Below, one piece after another: positions 16,356 to 25,947 of a DNA stretch of 64,000 bases (positions are counted from its first letter, which is position 1; each line of letters starts with the position of its first letter). The DNA comes from Nocardia vinacea NBRC 16497. GTDB taxonomy: Bacteria > Actinomycetota > Actinomycetes > Mycobacteriales > Mycobacteriaceae. The DNA is taken from positions 62,001 through 126,000 of the forward strand of contig NZ_BAGN01000085.1 in assembly GCF_000308835.1 (NCBI RefSeq), written 5' to 3'. The notes under the pieces are model-generated. The model made no database searches, had not been told where the DNA came from, and saw nothing but the letters and a program-made list of their open reading frames with translations. The position numbers and the translations under genes were made by a program.

Positions 16356-18080
16356 GTGACCTTGTTCGAGGTATGGGCCCCGCGACCGGAACGGGTGCGC
16401 ATCGAGGTCGATGGCGCCGTACATCCGATGACAAGGTCGCCTGACGGTTGGTGGCGGGCAGATGTGCACGCGGTACCGGGCACGCGCTACGGCTACCTGC
16501 TCGACGACGACCCGACCGTCCTGCCCGACCCACGCTCGGCACGCCAGCCCGACGGCGTGCACGGCCGCTCGGCGCTGCACGCCCTCGATCCAGCCGGGTG
16601 GACCGATGCGAACTGGACCGGCCGCCCATTGGCGGGCGCGATCATCTACGAACTGCATCTGGGCACCTTCACCTTCGAGGGCACCTTCGACGCCGCCGTC
16701 GAGCGCCTCGACCACCTCGTCGAACTCGGCGTCACCATGGTCGAGTTGATGCCGGTCAATGCCTTCGACGGCAGCCACAACTGGGGCTACGACGGTGTGC
16801 TCTGGTACGCGGTTCACGAGCCCTACGGCGGACCCGATGGTTTGCAGCGCTTCGTGAATGCCTGCCACGCAAAGGGTTTGGCGGTCGCCCTCGATGTCGT
16901 ACACAACCATCTCGGCCCCTCCGGCAACTATCTGCCCCGCTTCGCGCCCTATCTGACCGAGGGGCGCAATACCTGGGGGCAGAGCCTCAATCTCGACGGT
17001 CCGGACTCGGATCCGGTGCGCCGCTTCATAATCGAGAACGCCCTGCGTTGGCTGCGGGATTTCCATATCGACGCACTGCGACTCGATGCTGTGCACGCAC
17101 TCGTCGACCGCACCGCCACCCACCTGCTCGCTGAACTGGCCACTGACACCGAATCCCTTGCCGCACATGTGCGTAGGCCATTGACATTGATCGCGGAGAG
17201 CGACCTCAACGATCCACGGCTGATCACCGCGCGCGCGGCAGGCGGCTATGGCCTGACCGGTCAATGGAACGACGACCTGCACCATGCGGTGCACACCGCG
17301 GTATCCGGTGAACGTCAGGGCTACTATGCCGATTTCGGTTCGTTGCGCTGTCTTGCCCAGACACTGACGCGCGGATTCTTCCACGCCGGAACGTATTCCA
17401 GCTTCCGCGGTCGCATCCACGGCCGTCCGATCGACACCCGACTCATCCCGGCGAGCGCATTGCTCGCCTATACCTGCACCCATGATCAGATCGGCAATCG
17501 GGCGATCGGGGACCGGCCCAGCGCCTACCTGACCGACGGACAGCTGGCGATCAAGGCCGCGCTGGTGCTGTTCTCGGCGTATACGCCCATGCTGTTCATG
17601 GGGGAGGAGTGGGGCGCGCGCACCCCGTTCCAGTTCTTCACCTCGCACACCGATCCGGTGATCGCGGCCGCCACCGCCACCGGCCGCAAGAACGAATTCG
17701 CCGAACACGGCTGGGACAGCAGTGCGGTTCCGGACCCGCAGGACCCCGAAACCTTCCTGCGGTCGAAGCTGGATTGGTCCGAACTCGAACATGATCGCCA
17801 CATACGGCTACTGTCCTGTTACAGAAAGCTGATCGGTTTGCGACGTGAGCGAGCCGAAGTAACGGACCCGTGGCTCACGCATGTATCTGTCGACTATGAC
17901 GAGAATGCCCGCTGGATCGCGGTGCGCCGGGGCCCGCTGACACTGGTGTGCAATCTCTCGGAAGAGCAGGTCACCGTGCCTATCGCCGGTCTTTCGCTGC
18001 TGTCGTGGGAACCTCCGACCGAAGGCGTCTCCGCGACGGAGATACCGGGCCACTCCTTCGTGATACTCGCGGGCGTATAG
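16356..18080 (+). CDS. treZ: Maltooligosyltrehalose trehalohydrolase
   Basis: About 574 residues from GTG 16356 (VTLFEVWAPRPERV). It is a GH13 enzyme that releases trehalose from maltooligosyl-trehalose made by TreY. An N-terminal carbohydrate-binding domain (residues 1-90) precedes the TIM barrel. The catalytic triad is readable: nucleophile D244 in LRLDAVHA, acid/base E281 in LIAESDLND, and transition-state D377 in CTHDQIGNR. In mycobacteria treX-treY-treZ form one operon. Here treZ is on the opposite strand, about 8 kb from treY and treX, with a serine hydrolase, ilvA and other genes in between. Confidence 0.95.
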   Translation: MTLFEVWAPRPERVRIEVDGAVHPMTRSPDGWWRADVHAVPGTRYGYLLDDDPTVLPDPRSARQPDGVHGRSALHALDPAGWTDANWTGRPLAGAIIYELHLGTFTFEGTFDAAVERLDHLVELGVTMVELMPVNAFDGSHNWGYDGVLWYAVHEPYGGPDGLQRFVNACHAKGLAVALDVVHNHLGPSGNYLPRFAPYLTEGRNTWGQSLNLDGPDSDPVRRFIIENALRWLRDFHIDALRLDAVHALVDRTATHLLAELATDTESLAAHVRRPLTLIAESDLNDPRLITARAAGGYGLTGQWNDDLHHAVHTAVSGERQGYYADFGSLRCLAQTLTRGFFHAGTYSSFRGRIHGRPIDTRLIPASALLAYTCTHDQIGNRAIGDRPSAYLTDGQLAIKAALVLFSAYTPMLFMGEEWGARTPFQFFTSHTDPVIAAATATGRKNEFAEHGWDSSAVPDPQDPETFLRSKLDWSELEHDRHIRLLSCYRKLIGLRRERAEVTDPWLTHVSVDYDENARWIAVRRGPLTLVCNLSEEQVTVPIAGLSLLSWEPPTEGVSATEIPGHSFVILAGV

Positions 18081-18179
18081 CGGAACCCCAGGTCGGATCG
18101 CGGTTACCGAAAACCTCCTGAACATAACTGTCCGAGACACAATATTGCCGAGTGTGACCAGCGCCATTACCTTTGGAAT

Positions 18180-19430
18180 ATGAGCAACGTGGCTTCACCC
18201 GGGGACCTAGCGAATCTCCCCGATGGGGTGGGTGGCAGCGCCGCCGCCGAATTCGCACCATTGGTACGCGCATTCGCGAAGGTCTTCGGGCACCGTCGGG
18301 GGGCGGGCGGCGCGTTGGCCGTCCATCTGCACGGTGAGCCGCTGGTCGATATCTGGACCGGGAGCGCGGGTGACAAACCCTGGAGCCAAAACACCGGCGC
18401 GATCATTTTCTCCGCCACCAAGGGCATCACCGCGACGGTCATCCACCGGCTGGCCGATCGGGGTCTGCTCGACTACGAAGCGCCGATGGCCGAGTACTGG
18501 CCGGAGTTCGGCCAGAACGGCAAGGGCGATATCACCATTCGTCAGGTGATGACGCACAGCGCGGGACTCGGTGGCCTCAACCCGATCGCGGCCGGGCTCG
18601 AGGATGTGCTCGACCACCAGCTGATGGAGCAGCGTCTGGCCGCAGCGAAACCGGATCGTCTGCTCGGCACTCCGGCCTATCACGCGCTCACCTTCGGTTG
18701 GCTGCTCGCCGGATTGGCGCGCGCCATTACCGGCCAGGGGATGGCGGAGCTGTTCCGCACCGAGGTCGCCGAACCGCTCGGCATCGATGGTCTGCACCTG
18801 GGCAAGCCGTCCGCGCAATCGTCGACCGTCTACGCGCCGTTGGCGGGCTCCCAGCTCAGTCTGATCGGAAAGCCGGTCAGCACAAGGGTTTTGGGTCGCA
18901 GCTATGGTCTGCCCGGTGCGCTCGGCGCGGCCGCACGGTGCCTGTTCCTGCCCGGACTGGAGACCATCCTCGAGGGTGAAATCCCGCCGATCCTCGATAC
19001 CGAACTCGGTGCGGGCAACGGCGTCTGCACCGCCCCCGCGCTGGCCACCATGTACGGCGCGCTGGCCAATGGCGGTATGGCGGGCGGCATACCGTACCTG
19101 ACACCGCAAACCATCAAGGCGCTCAGTCGAATTCGGACCTTCCGTCTCGATCGTGCCCTGTTCTACGCCCCGATGCTCTGGCGCCTCGGCTATCACTCAC
19201 TGCCGATGCCAGGTGCACACGGTGGCTTCGGTCATATCGGCCTCGGTGGCTCCTTCGGCTGGGCCGAACCTCGCCTCGGCCTGTCCGTCGGATTCGTCCA
19301 CAATCGCCTCTCGGCCGCGCAGCTGAGCTTTGACCAGGCCGCTGCCGGTTGGCTGTTGCCGATGGTCATGACGGGTGTGCGCACGACCCGCCGGTCCGTA
19401 ACCGTGGTGGCGACGCCCGAGGCTGCATAA
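18180..19430 (+). CDS. Serine hydrolase, beta-lactamase/esterase EstB family
   Basis: A 416-residue class C beta-lactamase-like hydrolase. The SxxK catalytic pair is S78 and K81 in FSATKG, and the tyrosine motif is represented by PAYHALTFGWLLAGL. A C-terminal HGGFGHIGLGGS stretch corresponds to the third active-site motif of the family. No signal peptide is seen, so it is probably cytoplasmic. Such enzymes are usually esterases with unknown natural substrates. It follows treZ by 100 nt and ends at a strong bidirectional terminator. Confidence 0.85.
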   Translation: MSNVASPGDLANLPDGVGGSAAAEFAPLVRAFAKVFGHRRGAGGALAVHLHGEPLVDIWTGSAGDKPWSQNTGAIIFSATKGITATVIHRLADRGLLDYEAPMAEYWPEFGQNGKGDITIRQVMTHSAGLGGLNPIAAGLEDVLDHQLMEQRLAAAKPDRLLGTPAYHALTFGWLLAGLARAITGQGMAELFRTEVAEPLGIDGLHLGKPSAQSSTVYAPLAGSQLSLIGKPVSTRVLGRSYGLPGALGAAARCLFLPGLETILEGEIPPILDTELGAGNGVCTAPALATMYGALANGGMAGGIPYLTPQTIKALSRIRTFRLDRALFYAPMLWRLGYHSLPMPGAHGGFGHIGLGGSFGWAEPRLGLSVGFVHNRLSAAQLSFDQAAAGWLLPMVMTGVRTTRRSVTVVATPEAA

Positions 19431-19437
19431 ACGCTAG

Positions 19438-19472
19438 AACCGGCCGCGCGGACGATGTCCGCGCGGCCGGTT
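19438..19472. terminator. Bidirectional terminator between serine hydrolase and ilvA
   Basis: A perfect 16-bp GC stem (19438-19453 with 19457-19472) with a GAT loop lies between two convergent genes, 8 nt past one stop and 18 nt before the other. Confidence 0.9.
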
Positions 19473-19489
19473 CGGGTCGAGCGCGTTCT

Positions 19490-20848
19490 CTAGGTGAGGT
19501 AGCGGTAGGCCGGCGAACCCGGATCCAATCGTTCGCACTGGATCGGCGAGTCTTCCATTCGCTCCAGCAGTGGGCCGAGCCCCTCCGGCGCACCGAGCTC
19601 GATACCGACCAGCGCGGCACCGGTTTCCCGGTTGTTGCGCTTGACGTACTCGAACAGCGTGATGTCGTCGTCGGGACCGAGCACTTCGTTGAGGAAGCGC
19701 CGCAGCGCGCCGGGCTCCTGCGGGAAGTTCACCAGGAAGTAGTGCTTCAGGCCGCGGTGCACCAGCGAGCGCTCGATGATCTCGCCGTAGCGGGACACAT
19801 CGTTATTGCCGCCGGAGACCAGGCACACCACCGTCGAACCGGGTTCTATCGTGATCTCGGACAGCGCCGTCGCAGACAGCGCGCCCGCGGGCTCGGCGAT
19901 GATGCCCTCGTTCTGGTACAGGTCGAGCATGGTGGTGCAGATCGCGCCCTCGTCGACCTGCATCATGCGGAAAGCGCCCGCGCCCCTTGGTGATTCGGTC
20001 GCGGTCAGCAGTGGCAGCGAGCCGTGCGATACCACCCGGCCGCCGAATGCGGCGATCGCCGCATAGGGCAGCCGGCCGATCCGGCGCACCGCGGCGCCGT
20101 CGACGAACGGATCGATCCCCGGCAGCGTCACCGGGCCGCCCGCGACCAGCGCCGCGGTCATCGAGGCCGCGCCCGCCGGCTCCACACCGAGGATGCCGGT
20201 GCTCGGCGAGCGCTCCCGCAGGTAGGTGCCGATGCCCGCCAGGCAACCGCCGCCGCCGACCGGGATCACCACCAGATCGGGGGTCCGGCCGCCGAGCTGT
20301 TCCAGGAATTCGGGGGCGATGGTGCCCTGTCCCGCCGCGGTGCGCGGATCGTCGAACGGCGGCACCATGGTCGCGCCGGTGCGCTCGACATCCTCGGCGG
20401 CGGCCGCCGCGGCGGCGTCGTAGGTTTCCCCGACCGCGATCAGCTCGACGAACTCGCCGCCGTGCACCCGGATGCGGTCACGCTTCTGCTTCGGTGTGGT
20501 GGTCGGCACGTAGATGCGGCCCTTGATGCCCATCGCATTGCAGGCGAAGGCCACGCCCTGGGCGTGATTACCGGCGCTGGCCGCGACCACGCCCGCGGCT
20601 CGCTCGGAGTCGGTGAGCTGCACGATCAGGTTGTAGGCGCCGCGCAGCTTGTAGGAACGTACGGCGGTGAGGTCTTCGCGCTTGAGGTAGACCTGCGCCC
20701 CGGTCAGCGCGGATAGCCGGGGGCTGTGCTGCAGCGGGGTGGGCTCGATAATGTCGGCAATTCGCTTGGCGGCGGCGTCGATCTCGTCCGCGGTCAGCGC
20801 GGGTTGAGATATGGACTGGTCGTCGAGAAGTTCAAGCGGATTGGACAC
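19490..20848 (-). CDS. ilvA: Threonine dehydratase, biosynthetic
   Basis: A 452-residue PLP enzyme that converts threonine to 2-oxobutanoate, the first step toward isoleucine. The PLP lysine is K67 in SYKLRGAYN. The AGNHAQGVAFAC serine/glycine site and the glycine loop VIPVGGGGCLAG are intact. The C-terminal 90 residues form one ACT-like regulatory domain (KHYFLVNFPQEPGALRRFLNEV). This makes the protein shorter than the two-domain enterobacterial enzyme but normal for actinobacteria. The start is GTG 20848. The Ddn-like reductase gene upstream also neighbours ilvA in M. tuberculosis (Rv1558-Rv1559). Confidence 0.95.
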   Translation of the reverse strand: MSNPLELLDDQSISQPALTADEIDAAAKRIADIIEPTPLQHSPRLSALTGAQVYLKREDLTAVRSYKLRGAYNLIVQLTDSERAAGVVAASAGNHAQGVAFACNAMGIKGRIYVPTTTPKQKRDRIRVHGGEFVELIAVGETYDAAAAAAAEDVERTGATMVPPFDDPRTAAGQGTIAPEFLEQLGGRTPDLVVIPVGGGGCLAGIGTYLRERSPSTGILGVEPAGAASMTAALVAGGPVTLPGIDPFVDGAAVRRIGRLPYAAIAAFGGRVVSHGSLPLLTATESPRGAGAFRMMQVDEGAICTTMLDLYQNEGIIAEPAGALSATALSEITIEPGSTVVCLVSGGNNDVSRYGEIIERSLVHRGLKHYFLVNFPQEPGALRRFLNEVLGPDDDITLFEYVKRNNRETGAALVGIELGAPEGLGPLLERMEDSPIQCERLDPGSPAYRYLT

Positions 20849-20933
20849 TCGAAATATGGTGCCACCCGCCGCGCCGGGCGGACGCGTCGGGTGGGTATCG
20901 GAGGAGGGTTAACGCCCGGTTTCCCAGCCGAAG

Positions 20934-21368
20934 CTACTGCGGAGTCAGGACGAAAACCGGAATCTCGCGGGTCGTCTTGGTCTGGTAGTTCGCGTAATCG
21001 GGCCAGACCTCGACCGCCCGCTCCCACCACAGCGCCTTCTCCTCGCCGAAGACCTCGCGCGCGGTGTAGTCCTTGTTCACGGCGCCGTCACGCAGCTCGA
21101 CATGCGGCTCGGCTTTGATATTCCAGTACCAGACGGGATGCTTCGGCGCGCCGCCCAGCGAGGCGACGACCGCGTACTCGCCGTCGTGCTCGACCCGCAT
21201 CAGCGCGGTCTTGCGCAGCAGCCCGGTCTTCGCGCCCTTGGTGGTCAGGACGATGACGGGCTTGCCCTGCAGGGTCAGGCCCTCGGTGCCGCCGGATTTC
21301 TCGATCAGCTCGGCCTGCTCACGGGCCCAATCGGATGTGCTCGGTGCGTACTCACCTGTCAATGGCAT
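20934..21368 (-). CDS. Deazaflavin (F420)-dependent nitroreductase-family protein
   Basis: A 144-residue split-beta-barrel protein of the Ddn/PF04075 family. The family landmarks are [25 protein letters not shown], then [21 protein letters not shown], and the C-terminal [17 protein letters not shown]. Family members bind F420 and reduce quinones or nitro compounds, and some protect against oxidative stress. It resembles Rv1558, which also precedes ilvA. The physiological substrate is unknown. Confidence 0.9.
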   Translation of the reverse strand: MPLTGEYAPSTSDWAREQAELIEKSGGTEGLTLQGKPVIVLTTKGAKTGLLRKTALMRVEHDGEYAVVASLGGAPKHPVWYWNIKAEPHVELRDGAVNKDYTAREVFGEEKALWWERAVEVWPDYANYQTKTTREIPVFVLTPQ

Positions 21369-21453
21369 GACACCCGCAACAACGCGGCGGCCGCCTCTGT
21401 TCCCGCCTTAATGTTAGGTAGCCCGAACTTCCCTATCCGTGTAGCCTGACGGC

Positions 21454-21657
21454 ATGGCAGTGGTCCCCCTTCAGACTCGCCCCACGGCGGTGGATATCGC
21501 CGGCAGCGCGTGGCCGATGTACAAACTAGAGGCGATCGCCCTCGGCCTACTCATCTGCCTTACCCTCGCGCTGATCACCGGGTCGCTGCAGGTCGCGGTA
21601 CTGGTCGCCGCCGCCGCCGGAACCGCCCGCTGGGTCATCGGCCACCGCCGACCGTAG
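21454..21657 (+). CDS. Small membrane protein
   Basis: A 67-residue protein starting at ATG 21454 with a hydrophilic N-terminus and one or two closely spaced hydrophobic segments (LEAIALGLLICLTLALITG and LQVAVLVAAAAGTARWVIG), ending GHRRP. It is divergent from the Ddn-like gene by about 85 nt. I do not recognise the family; a small integral membrane protein is all that can be said. Confidence 0.6.
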   Translation: MAVVPLQTRPTAVDIAGSAWPMYKLEAIALGLLICLTLALITGSLQVAVLVAAAAGTARWVIGHRRP

Positions 21658-21675
21658 GCACCCCTGGCCCCATTT

Positions 21676-21742
21676 CAAGATCAGGTGGAATCTATGGCGG
21701 CATCGGTCGAGAAGCCCCATCCACCAGTGCCACCTGATCTTG
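21676..21742. terminator. Long-loop inverted repeat between convergent genes
   Basis: Arms CAAGATCAGGTGG (21676-21688) and its exact complement (21730-21742) flank a 41-nt loop. It lies between the stop of the small membrane protein and the stop of the LuxR regulator, so termination for both strands is the simplest reading. The long loop is unusual. Confidence 0.55.
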
Positions 21743-21753
21743 ATCATCGAGGA

Positions 21754-24450
21754 TTAGGCGACGTCGAGGGGGAGGGTGGGGAGTTCGGTGCGGGAGAGGA
21801 CGCCGAGTTTGGGGTAGGCCTTGTAGAGGTGGTGGGCTACGGTGCGGGGGCTGAGGAAGAGTTGGGCGGCGATGTCGCGGTTGGACATTCCTTGGGCGGC
21901 TAGGCGGACGATCTGGAGTTCTTGCGGCGTGAGGCGGGCGAGGACGCCCGTGGTGGGGCGGGCTGTGGTGCCGATGCCGAGGGCGGCGAGTTCGGTGCGG
22001 GTGCGTTCGGCCCACGGTGCGGCGTCGAGGCGGTCGAACGTTTCCAGGGCGGGCTGAAGTTGGTTGCGCGCCTCGGACTTTCGACGGTTGCGCCGTAGCC
22101 ATTCACCGAACAGCAATTGGGTTCTGGCCTGTTCGAAGGGCCGCCCGCCGTGTCCTAGTGCGGCTTGAAAGTGGTCCTCCGCCTCGGCTTCCGGCCCGGT
22201 CAATGCCAGGCAGCGCTCGACGAGCGCGGTGACCCACCCTTGTTGCGAGGCTTTCGCCCAGCCGCGAAGCCGATCCAGCGCGTCACCCGCTCGCTCCGGG
22301 CTGCCCATGCGTACCGCCGCCTCGATCAGGTCCGGCAGGGCGCGCAGACCGATCACGTGGTGGCGGGCGGGTTCCACGGTCAACAGCTCCAGCCGGGACA
22401 GCGCGCTGTCGACCCTGCCGAGGCCGAGATCGAGCACGCCGAGCGCCGCCTGCGTCCACGGTGCGCCGGGCGCGGCCGCACCGCCGAATTCCTCGGCGAG
22501 GGCGCGGTCGACCAACTCTCGGCAAGCCTGTTCGCCCCCCTCCAATGCCGCCAGATAGGCGAGATAGCTCGACATCTGGCTGAGCCAATGCCGCTGCCCG
22601 ATATCCTCGGCGACCCGCAGTCCTTCGAGCGCGGCGATACGACCCTCGCGCGGTCGGCCGAGGAACAGTTCGGTTTCGGCGCGGAAGAACAGCAGGGTCG
22701 GCAGCAGGGCGATGCGGCCCTGGTCGCGGCATTCGGCAATGAGGGTCTGGGCCAGCTCCGCGGCCTGTTCGTCCTGGCCGACGACCAGCCCGACGCCGCA
22801 CATCTGCACCAGATCGCGCGGGCTGTCCGCACCGTTGCGGCGGGCGGCGGCGGCCGCGTCGCGCAGGTCGATGAAGAATCGGCCGTCGATGCCCGCGACC
22901 GTGTAGCGGGCGATGGGCGTCATCGGTTCGGCGTCGGGCAGGTCCAATGCGTTGATGTGCGCGGCGATCTCGGCGAGTTCCGGTGCGCCGAGGTACCAGG
23001 CCGTGTGCACCGCCTGCATGAGGATGCGCGCGGCGCGGGCCGGATCGTCGGTGCGCACCAGATCGGCGCCCGCGAGCAATAGCTGATGCGCCGAGAGTGG
23101 TTTGCCCGCACCGAATTCCGCGGTGGCACGAACCAGGTCCAGTCGGGCCCCGAGCATTCGGTCGGTGCTCAAACCGGCCGCGCGATCGGCCAGGCGGCTG
23201 GCACGGTCCAATTGTCCCGCCTCACTGGCGGTTTCGGCCGCAGCCACCAGCCGTCGAACGCGGGCAAACGCGTCGGTGCTCAAACCTGCGGCACGTTCGT
23301 ACGCGGCGACGGCACCGGAATAGCCGCTGCGCCGACGCGCGCGATCGGCGGTTTCCTCCAGCGCTGCTGCGGTGGTCTCATCCGGTCCGGTCGCCGCCGA
23401 GGCCAGATGCCAGGCGCGCAGGTCGGCGTTCTCGGGTTCGGTCAGTGCGGTGGCGAGGGCGGCGTGCGCGGTGAGCCGCTGCGTCAGCGGCGCACCCTGG
23501 TAGACCGCCGAACGCAGCAGGGGATGGCGGAAACTCACGCTCACGCCATCACTACCGACCAACCCGGCGTCCGCGGCGGGCTGTAGGTCCGATAGCTGCG
23601 CCCCGAGCTCGTCGGCGGCACGCAGCACCGTGGTGAGATCGTTGGTGCCCGCCGCGGCCGCAATCAGGAGCAACGTCCGGGTGGCTGAAGGCAGCCTGGA
23701 CACTTGGCCGTGAAATGCCACCTGGAGCCGCTGTGTCAGCGGCAGGGGATTCGGCCCGTGACCGGAATCGTTGCCCTCGGCGGCCAGCACTGCGGGCAAC
23801 TCCAGCAGCGCGAGCGGATTACCGCCCGCCTCGGCGAGCAACCGATATCGAATGGCGGGCGAAAGATCCGGACCGCGACTGTCCACCAGCGCGGCGGCCG
23901 ACTCCTGCGCCAGGCCGGTCAGCGCGAGTTCGGGCAGGCCGGGCGCGGGAAAATCCTGCTCGCCGGTCCGAGTCGCGAAGATGATCACCACGCCCTCGGC
24001 ATCGAGTCGCCGCGCCGCGAACAGCAGCGTCTCCGCCGTCGCCCGATCCAGCCAGTGCGCGTCATCGATCAAACACAGCAGCGGCCCTTCGGCCGCCTCC
24101 TCGGCCAGCAGTGACAGCACCGCCAACCCGATCAACATCCGATCCGCCGGATCATGCTGCGCCAGACCGAACGCCCCGCGCAGCGCGTCCCGCTGCGGTG
24201 CGGGCAACCCGTCCACCAGTGCCATTCCCGGCTTGATCAGCAGATGCAGCCCCGCGAACGGCAACTCCGCCTCGGACTCGATTCCAGCACTGCGCACCGC
24301 CGGGATCCCCTGCGCCGCCGCATAATCCAACAGCGCCGTCTTTCCGATCCCCGGCTCGCCGCGCACCACGAGTGCCGCGCTGCGTCCGGCGCGAGCCGCC
24401 TCCAGAAGCCGATCGATCCGAGCTTGTTCGACTTCTCTTCCGTGGAGCAT
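21754..24450 (-). CDS. Large ATP-binding LuxR-family regulator (LAL type)
   Basis: About 898 residues from ATG 24450 (MLHGREVEQARIDRLLEAARAG), the usual start of this family. The frame continues upstream to 24687 without homology-like sequence. The N-terminal AAA/NTPase has Walker A GEPGIGKTALLDYAA near residue 33 and Walker B LLCLIDDAHWLD. The middle 450 residues are helical TPR-like repeats. The C-terminal LuxR helix-turn-helix reads LTPQELQIVRLAAQGMSNRDIAAQLF. LAL proteins (MalT-like) usually activate catabolic or antibiotic genes on binding an inducer. The target here is not evident. Confidence 0.9.
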   Translation of the reverse strand: MLHGREVEQARIDRLLEAARAGRSAALVVRGEPGIGKTALLDYAAAQGIPAVRSAGIESEAELPFAGLHLLIKPGMALVDGLPAPQRDALRGAFGLAQHDPADRMLIGLAVLSLLAEEAAEGPLLCLIDDAHWLDRATAETLLFAARRLDAEGVVIIFATRTGEQDFPAPGLPELALTGLAQESAAALVDSRGPDLSPAIRYRLLAEAGGNPLALLELPAVLAAEGNDSGHGPNPLPLTQRLQVAFHGQVSRLPSATRTLLLIAAAAGTNDLTTVLRAADELGAQLSDLQPAADAGLVGSDGVSVSFRHPLLRSAVYQGAPLTQRLTAHAALATALTEPENADLRAWHLASAATGPDETTAAALEETADRARRRSGYSGAVAAYERAAGLSTDAFARVRRLVAAAETASEAGQLDRASRLADRAAGLSTDRMLGARLDLVRATAEFGAGKPLSAHQLLLAGADLVRTDDPARAARILMQAVHTAWYLGAPELAEIAAHINALDLPDAEPMTPIARYTVAGIDGRFFIDLRDAAAAARRNGADSPRDLVQMCGVGLVVGQDEQAAELAQTLIAECRDQGRIALLPTLLFFRAETELFLGRPREGRIAALEGLRVAEDIGQRHWLSQMSSYLAYLAALEGGEQACRELVDRALAEEFGGAAAPGAPWTQAALGVLDLGLGRVDSALSRLELLTVEPARHHVIGLRALPDLIEAAVRMGSPERAGDALDRLRGWAKASQQGWVTALVERCLALTGPEAEAEDHFQAALGHGGRPFEQARTQLLFGEWLRRNRRKSEARNQLQPALETFDRLDAAPWAERTRTELAALGIGTTARPTTGVLARLTPQELQIVRLAAQGMSNRDIAAQLFLSPRTVAHHLYKAYPKLGVLSRTELPTLPLDVA

Positions 24451-24762
24451 CTGCTCACCGTAACCGCCGACCGAACCCGAGTGACCGATACCTGTTTCGT
24501 CGACGCTTCGATGGAAGCCGATCGGATGTGCGGTGACCATCGGTGTCGGCATCTTCGGTGCGACCCCCGACCTCGTCATCCCATCCCTATTCGGGGACCC
24601 CACCTGGTTGTAGCCGCGCAAGAGTACTCGCGAGAATCCCGCTCGGCGCGGGTCTTTTGCGTTGAAAGACAACATTTTCATTAACATCCCGCGTCGAACC
24701 GTCGATGATTCGGGTAGTCGAGTACGCAGGTTTCGACGGTAATCGGGGCGGAGGATCTATCC
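24451..24762. other. 312-nt divergent intergenic region
   Basis: This is the gap between the LuxR-family regulator and the DUF2235 gene. A regulator N-terminal extension is open on the minus strand as far as 24687. The part from about 24655 to 24690 is AT-richer than its surroundings, with ACAACATTTTCATTAAC, and is the likely promoter zone. I see no separate gene, RNA or repeat. Confidence 0.5.
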
Positions 24763-25947
24763 ATGAAACGACTGGTGGTCTGCTGCGACGGCACCTGGAA
24801 GGCCGAATCCAGCAGCACGGTATCGAATATCATCAAGATCGCGCAGACGATCCGGTACGAGGCGCCGGGACCGTTGGGGGAGTCGATCCCGCAGTGGGTC
24901 AGCTACGTATCCGGCCCGGGCGCACGCGGCTTCCTGGCCGACCGCCTGATGGGTGGTGCGTTCGGACTCGGACTCGAGGCGAATCTGTCCTCGGCGTACT
25001 GGCATCTGGCACTGAACTGGCAGCCGGGGGACGAGATCTACATCTTCGGTTTCAGCCGCGGTGCGTTCACCGCCCGTAGCCTTGCCGGTCTGATCGGCCG
25101 GATCGGAATCATGACCCCCGATGCGATGATCGAGGGAAAGTACCCGGACGCCTTGCGGATTCACCATCAGCCCGCGCCGCAGCGGACCCCGGAGAATCCG
25201 GATCCGAAGGAGCCGCAGGAGTGGATCGACTTCCGCAAGGAGAACTGCTGGGATGCTCCGGCCAAGATCGACTTCATCGGGGTCTTCGATACCGTCGGCG
25301 CACTGGGCGTGCCCGGACTGACGTCGTTGCGGCACCGGTTCCACGATGTGAAGCTCGGGCGCAATGTCTACTGCGCGCGCCAGGCACTGGCGCTCGATGA
25401 GCGGCGACGCAATTTCGAACCGTGCCTCTGGGAGGTGCCGATCGAACCGGATGTGAAGTACTCCCACGACTACGACCGGGTGAAGCAGGTCTGGTTCGAG
25501 GGCGTGCACAGCGATATCGGCGGCGGCTACCAGGAATGCGGACTCTCCGATATCACACTGCGCTGGATGGTCGAACAGGCCGAGGCGGTCGGACTCGTCT
25601 TCGACCGCGACCGGCTGGAGGGGGTGTCCCAGCGGTGCGCGGCCGCGGGTGCGAAGCATATGGAATTGCATCGCTCGCTCGGCATCGGATACCGAATCCT
25701 CAATGTGCTGCGCACCATTCGTCAGCCGAGGAACCCGCGGTTCTACTGGGATTCCTGGCGACGGCTGTACACCGACGGGGACCGCGGCGTGCGCCTGGCT
25801 TCCACCGTGCACGACGCCACGGACTACCGACCCGCGAATCTGCGGCGCTGGCTGAAGGACAACGACGGGATGGTGCCCGAGACGCTGATCGAGAAGACCG
25901 GCACGGTAACCGCGATCACCCCGGAGGAGCCCTCAGCGCACGAGTAG
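24763..25947 (+). CDS. DUF2235 alpha/beta-hydrolase-like protein
   Basis: A 394-residue protein starting MKRLVVCCDGTWKAESSSTVSNI, which is diagnostic for DUF2235 (T6SS phospholipase effector-like alpha/beta hydrolases). The nucleophile motif is GFSRGAFTARSLAGLIGRIGI with S98. Later blocks are DFIGVFDTVGALGVP and VWFEGVHSDIGGGYQECGLSDI, the latter carrying the catalytic Asp and His candidates. Gram-positive members are not linked to a T6SS and are of unknown role. No signal peptide is seen. The last 15 nt overlap the end of treY on the other strand. Confidence 0.88.
   Translation: MKRLVVCCDGTWKAESSSTVSNIIKIAQTIRYEAPGPLGESIPQWVSYVSGPGARGFLADRLMGGAFGLGLEANLSSAYWHLALNWQPGDEIYIFGFSRGAFTARSLAGLIGRIGIMTPDAMIEGKYPDALRIHHQPAPQRTPENPDPKEPQEWIDFRKENCWDAPAKIDFIGVFDTVGALGVPGLTSLRHRFHDVKLGRNVYCARQALALDERRRNFEPCLWEVPIEPDVKYSHDYDRVKQVWFEGVHSDIGGGYQECGLSDITLRWMVEQAEAVGLVFDRDRLEGVSQRCAAAGAKHMELHRSLGIGYRILNVLRTIRQPRNPRFYWDSWRRLYTDGDRGVRLASTVHDATDYRPANLRRWLKDNDGMVPETLIEKTGTVTAITPEEPSAHE

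Noticed and set aside
24451..24687. N-terminal extension of the LAL regulator
   Set aside because: The extension has no domain and the usual family start (MLHGRE) is at 24450. I keep it as a possible leader only.
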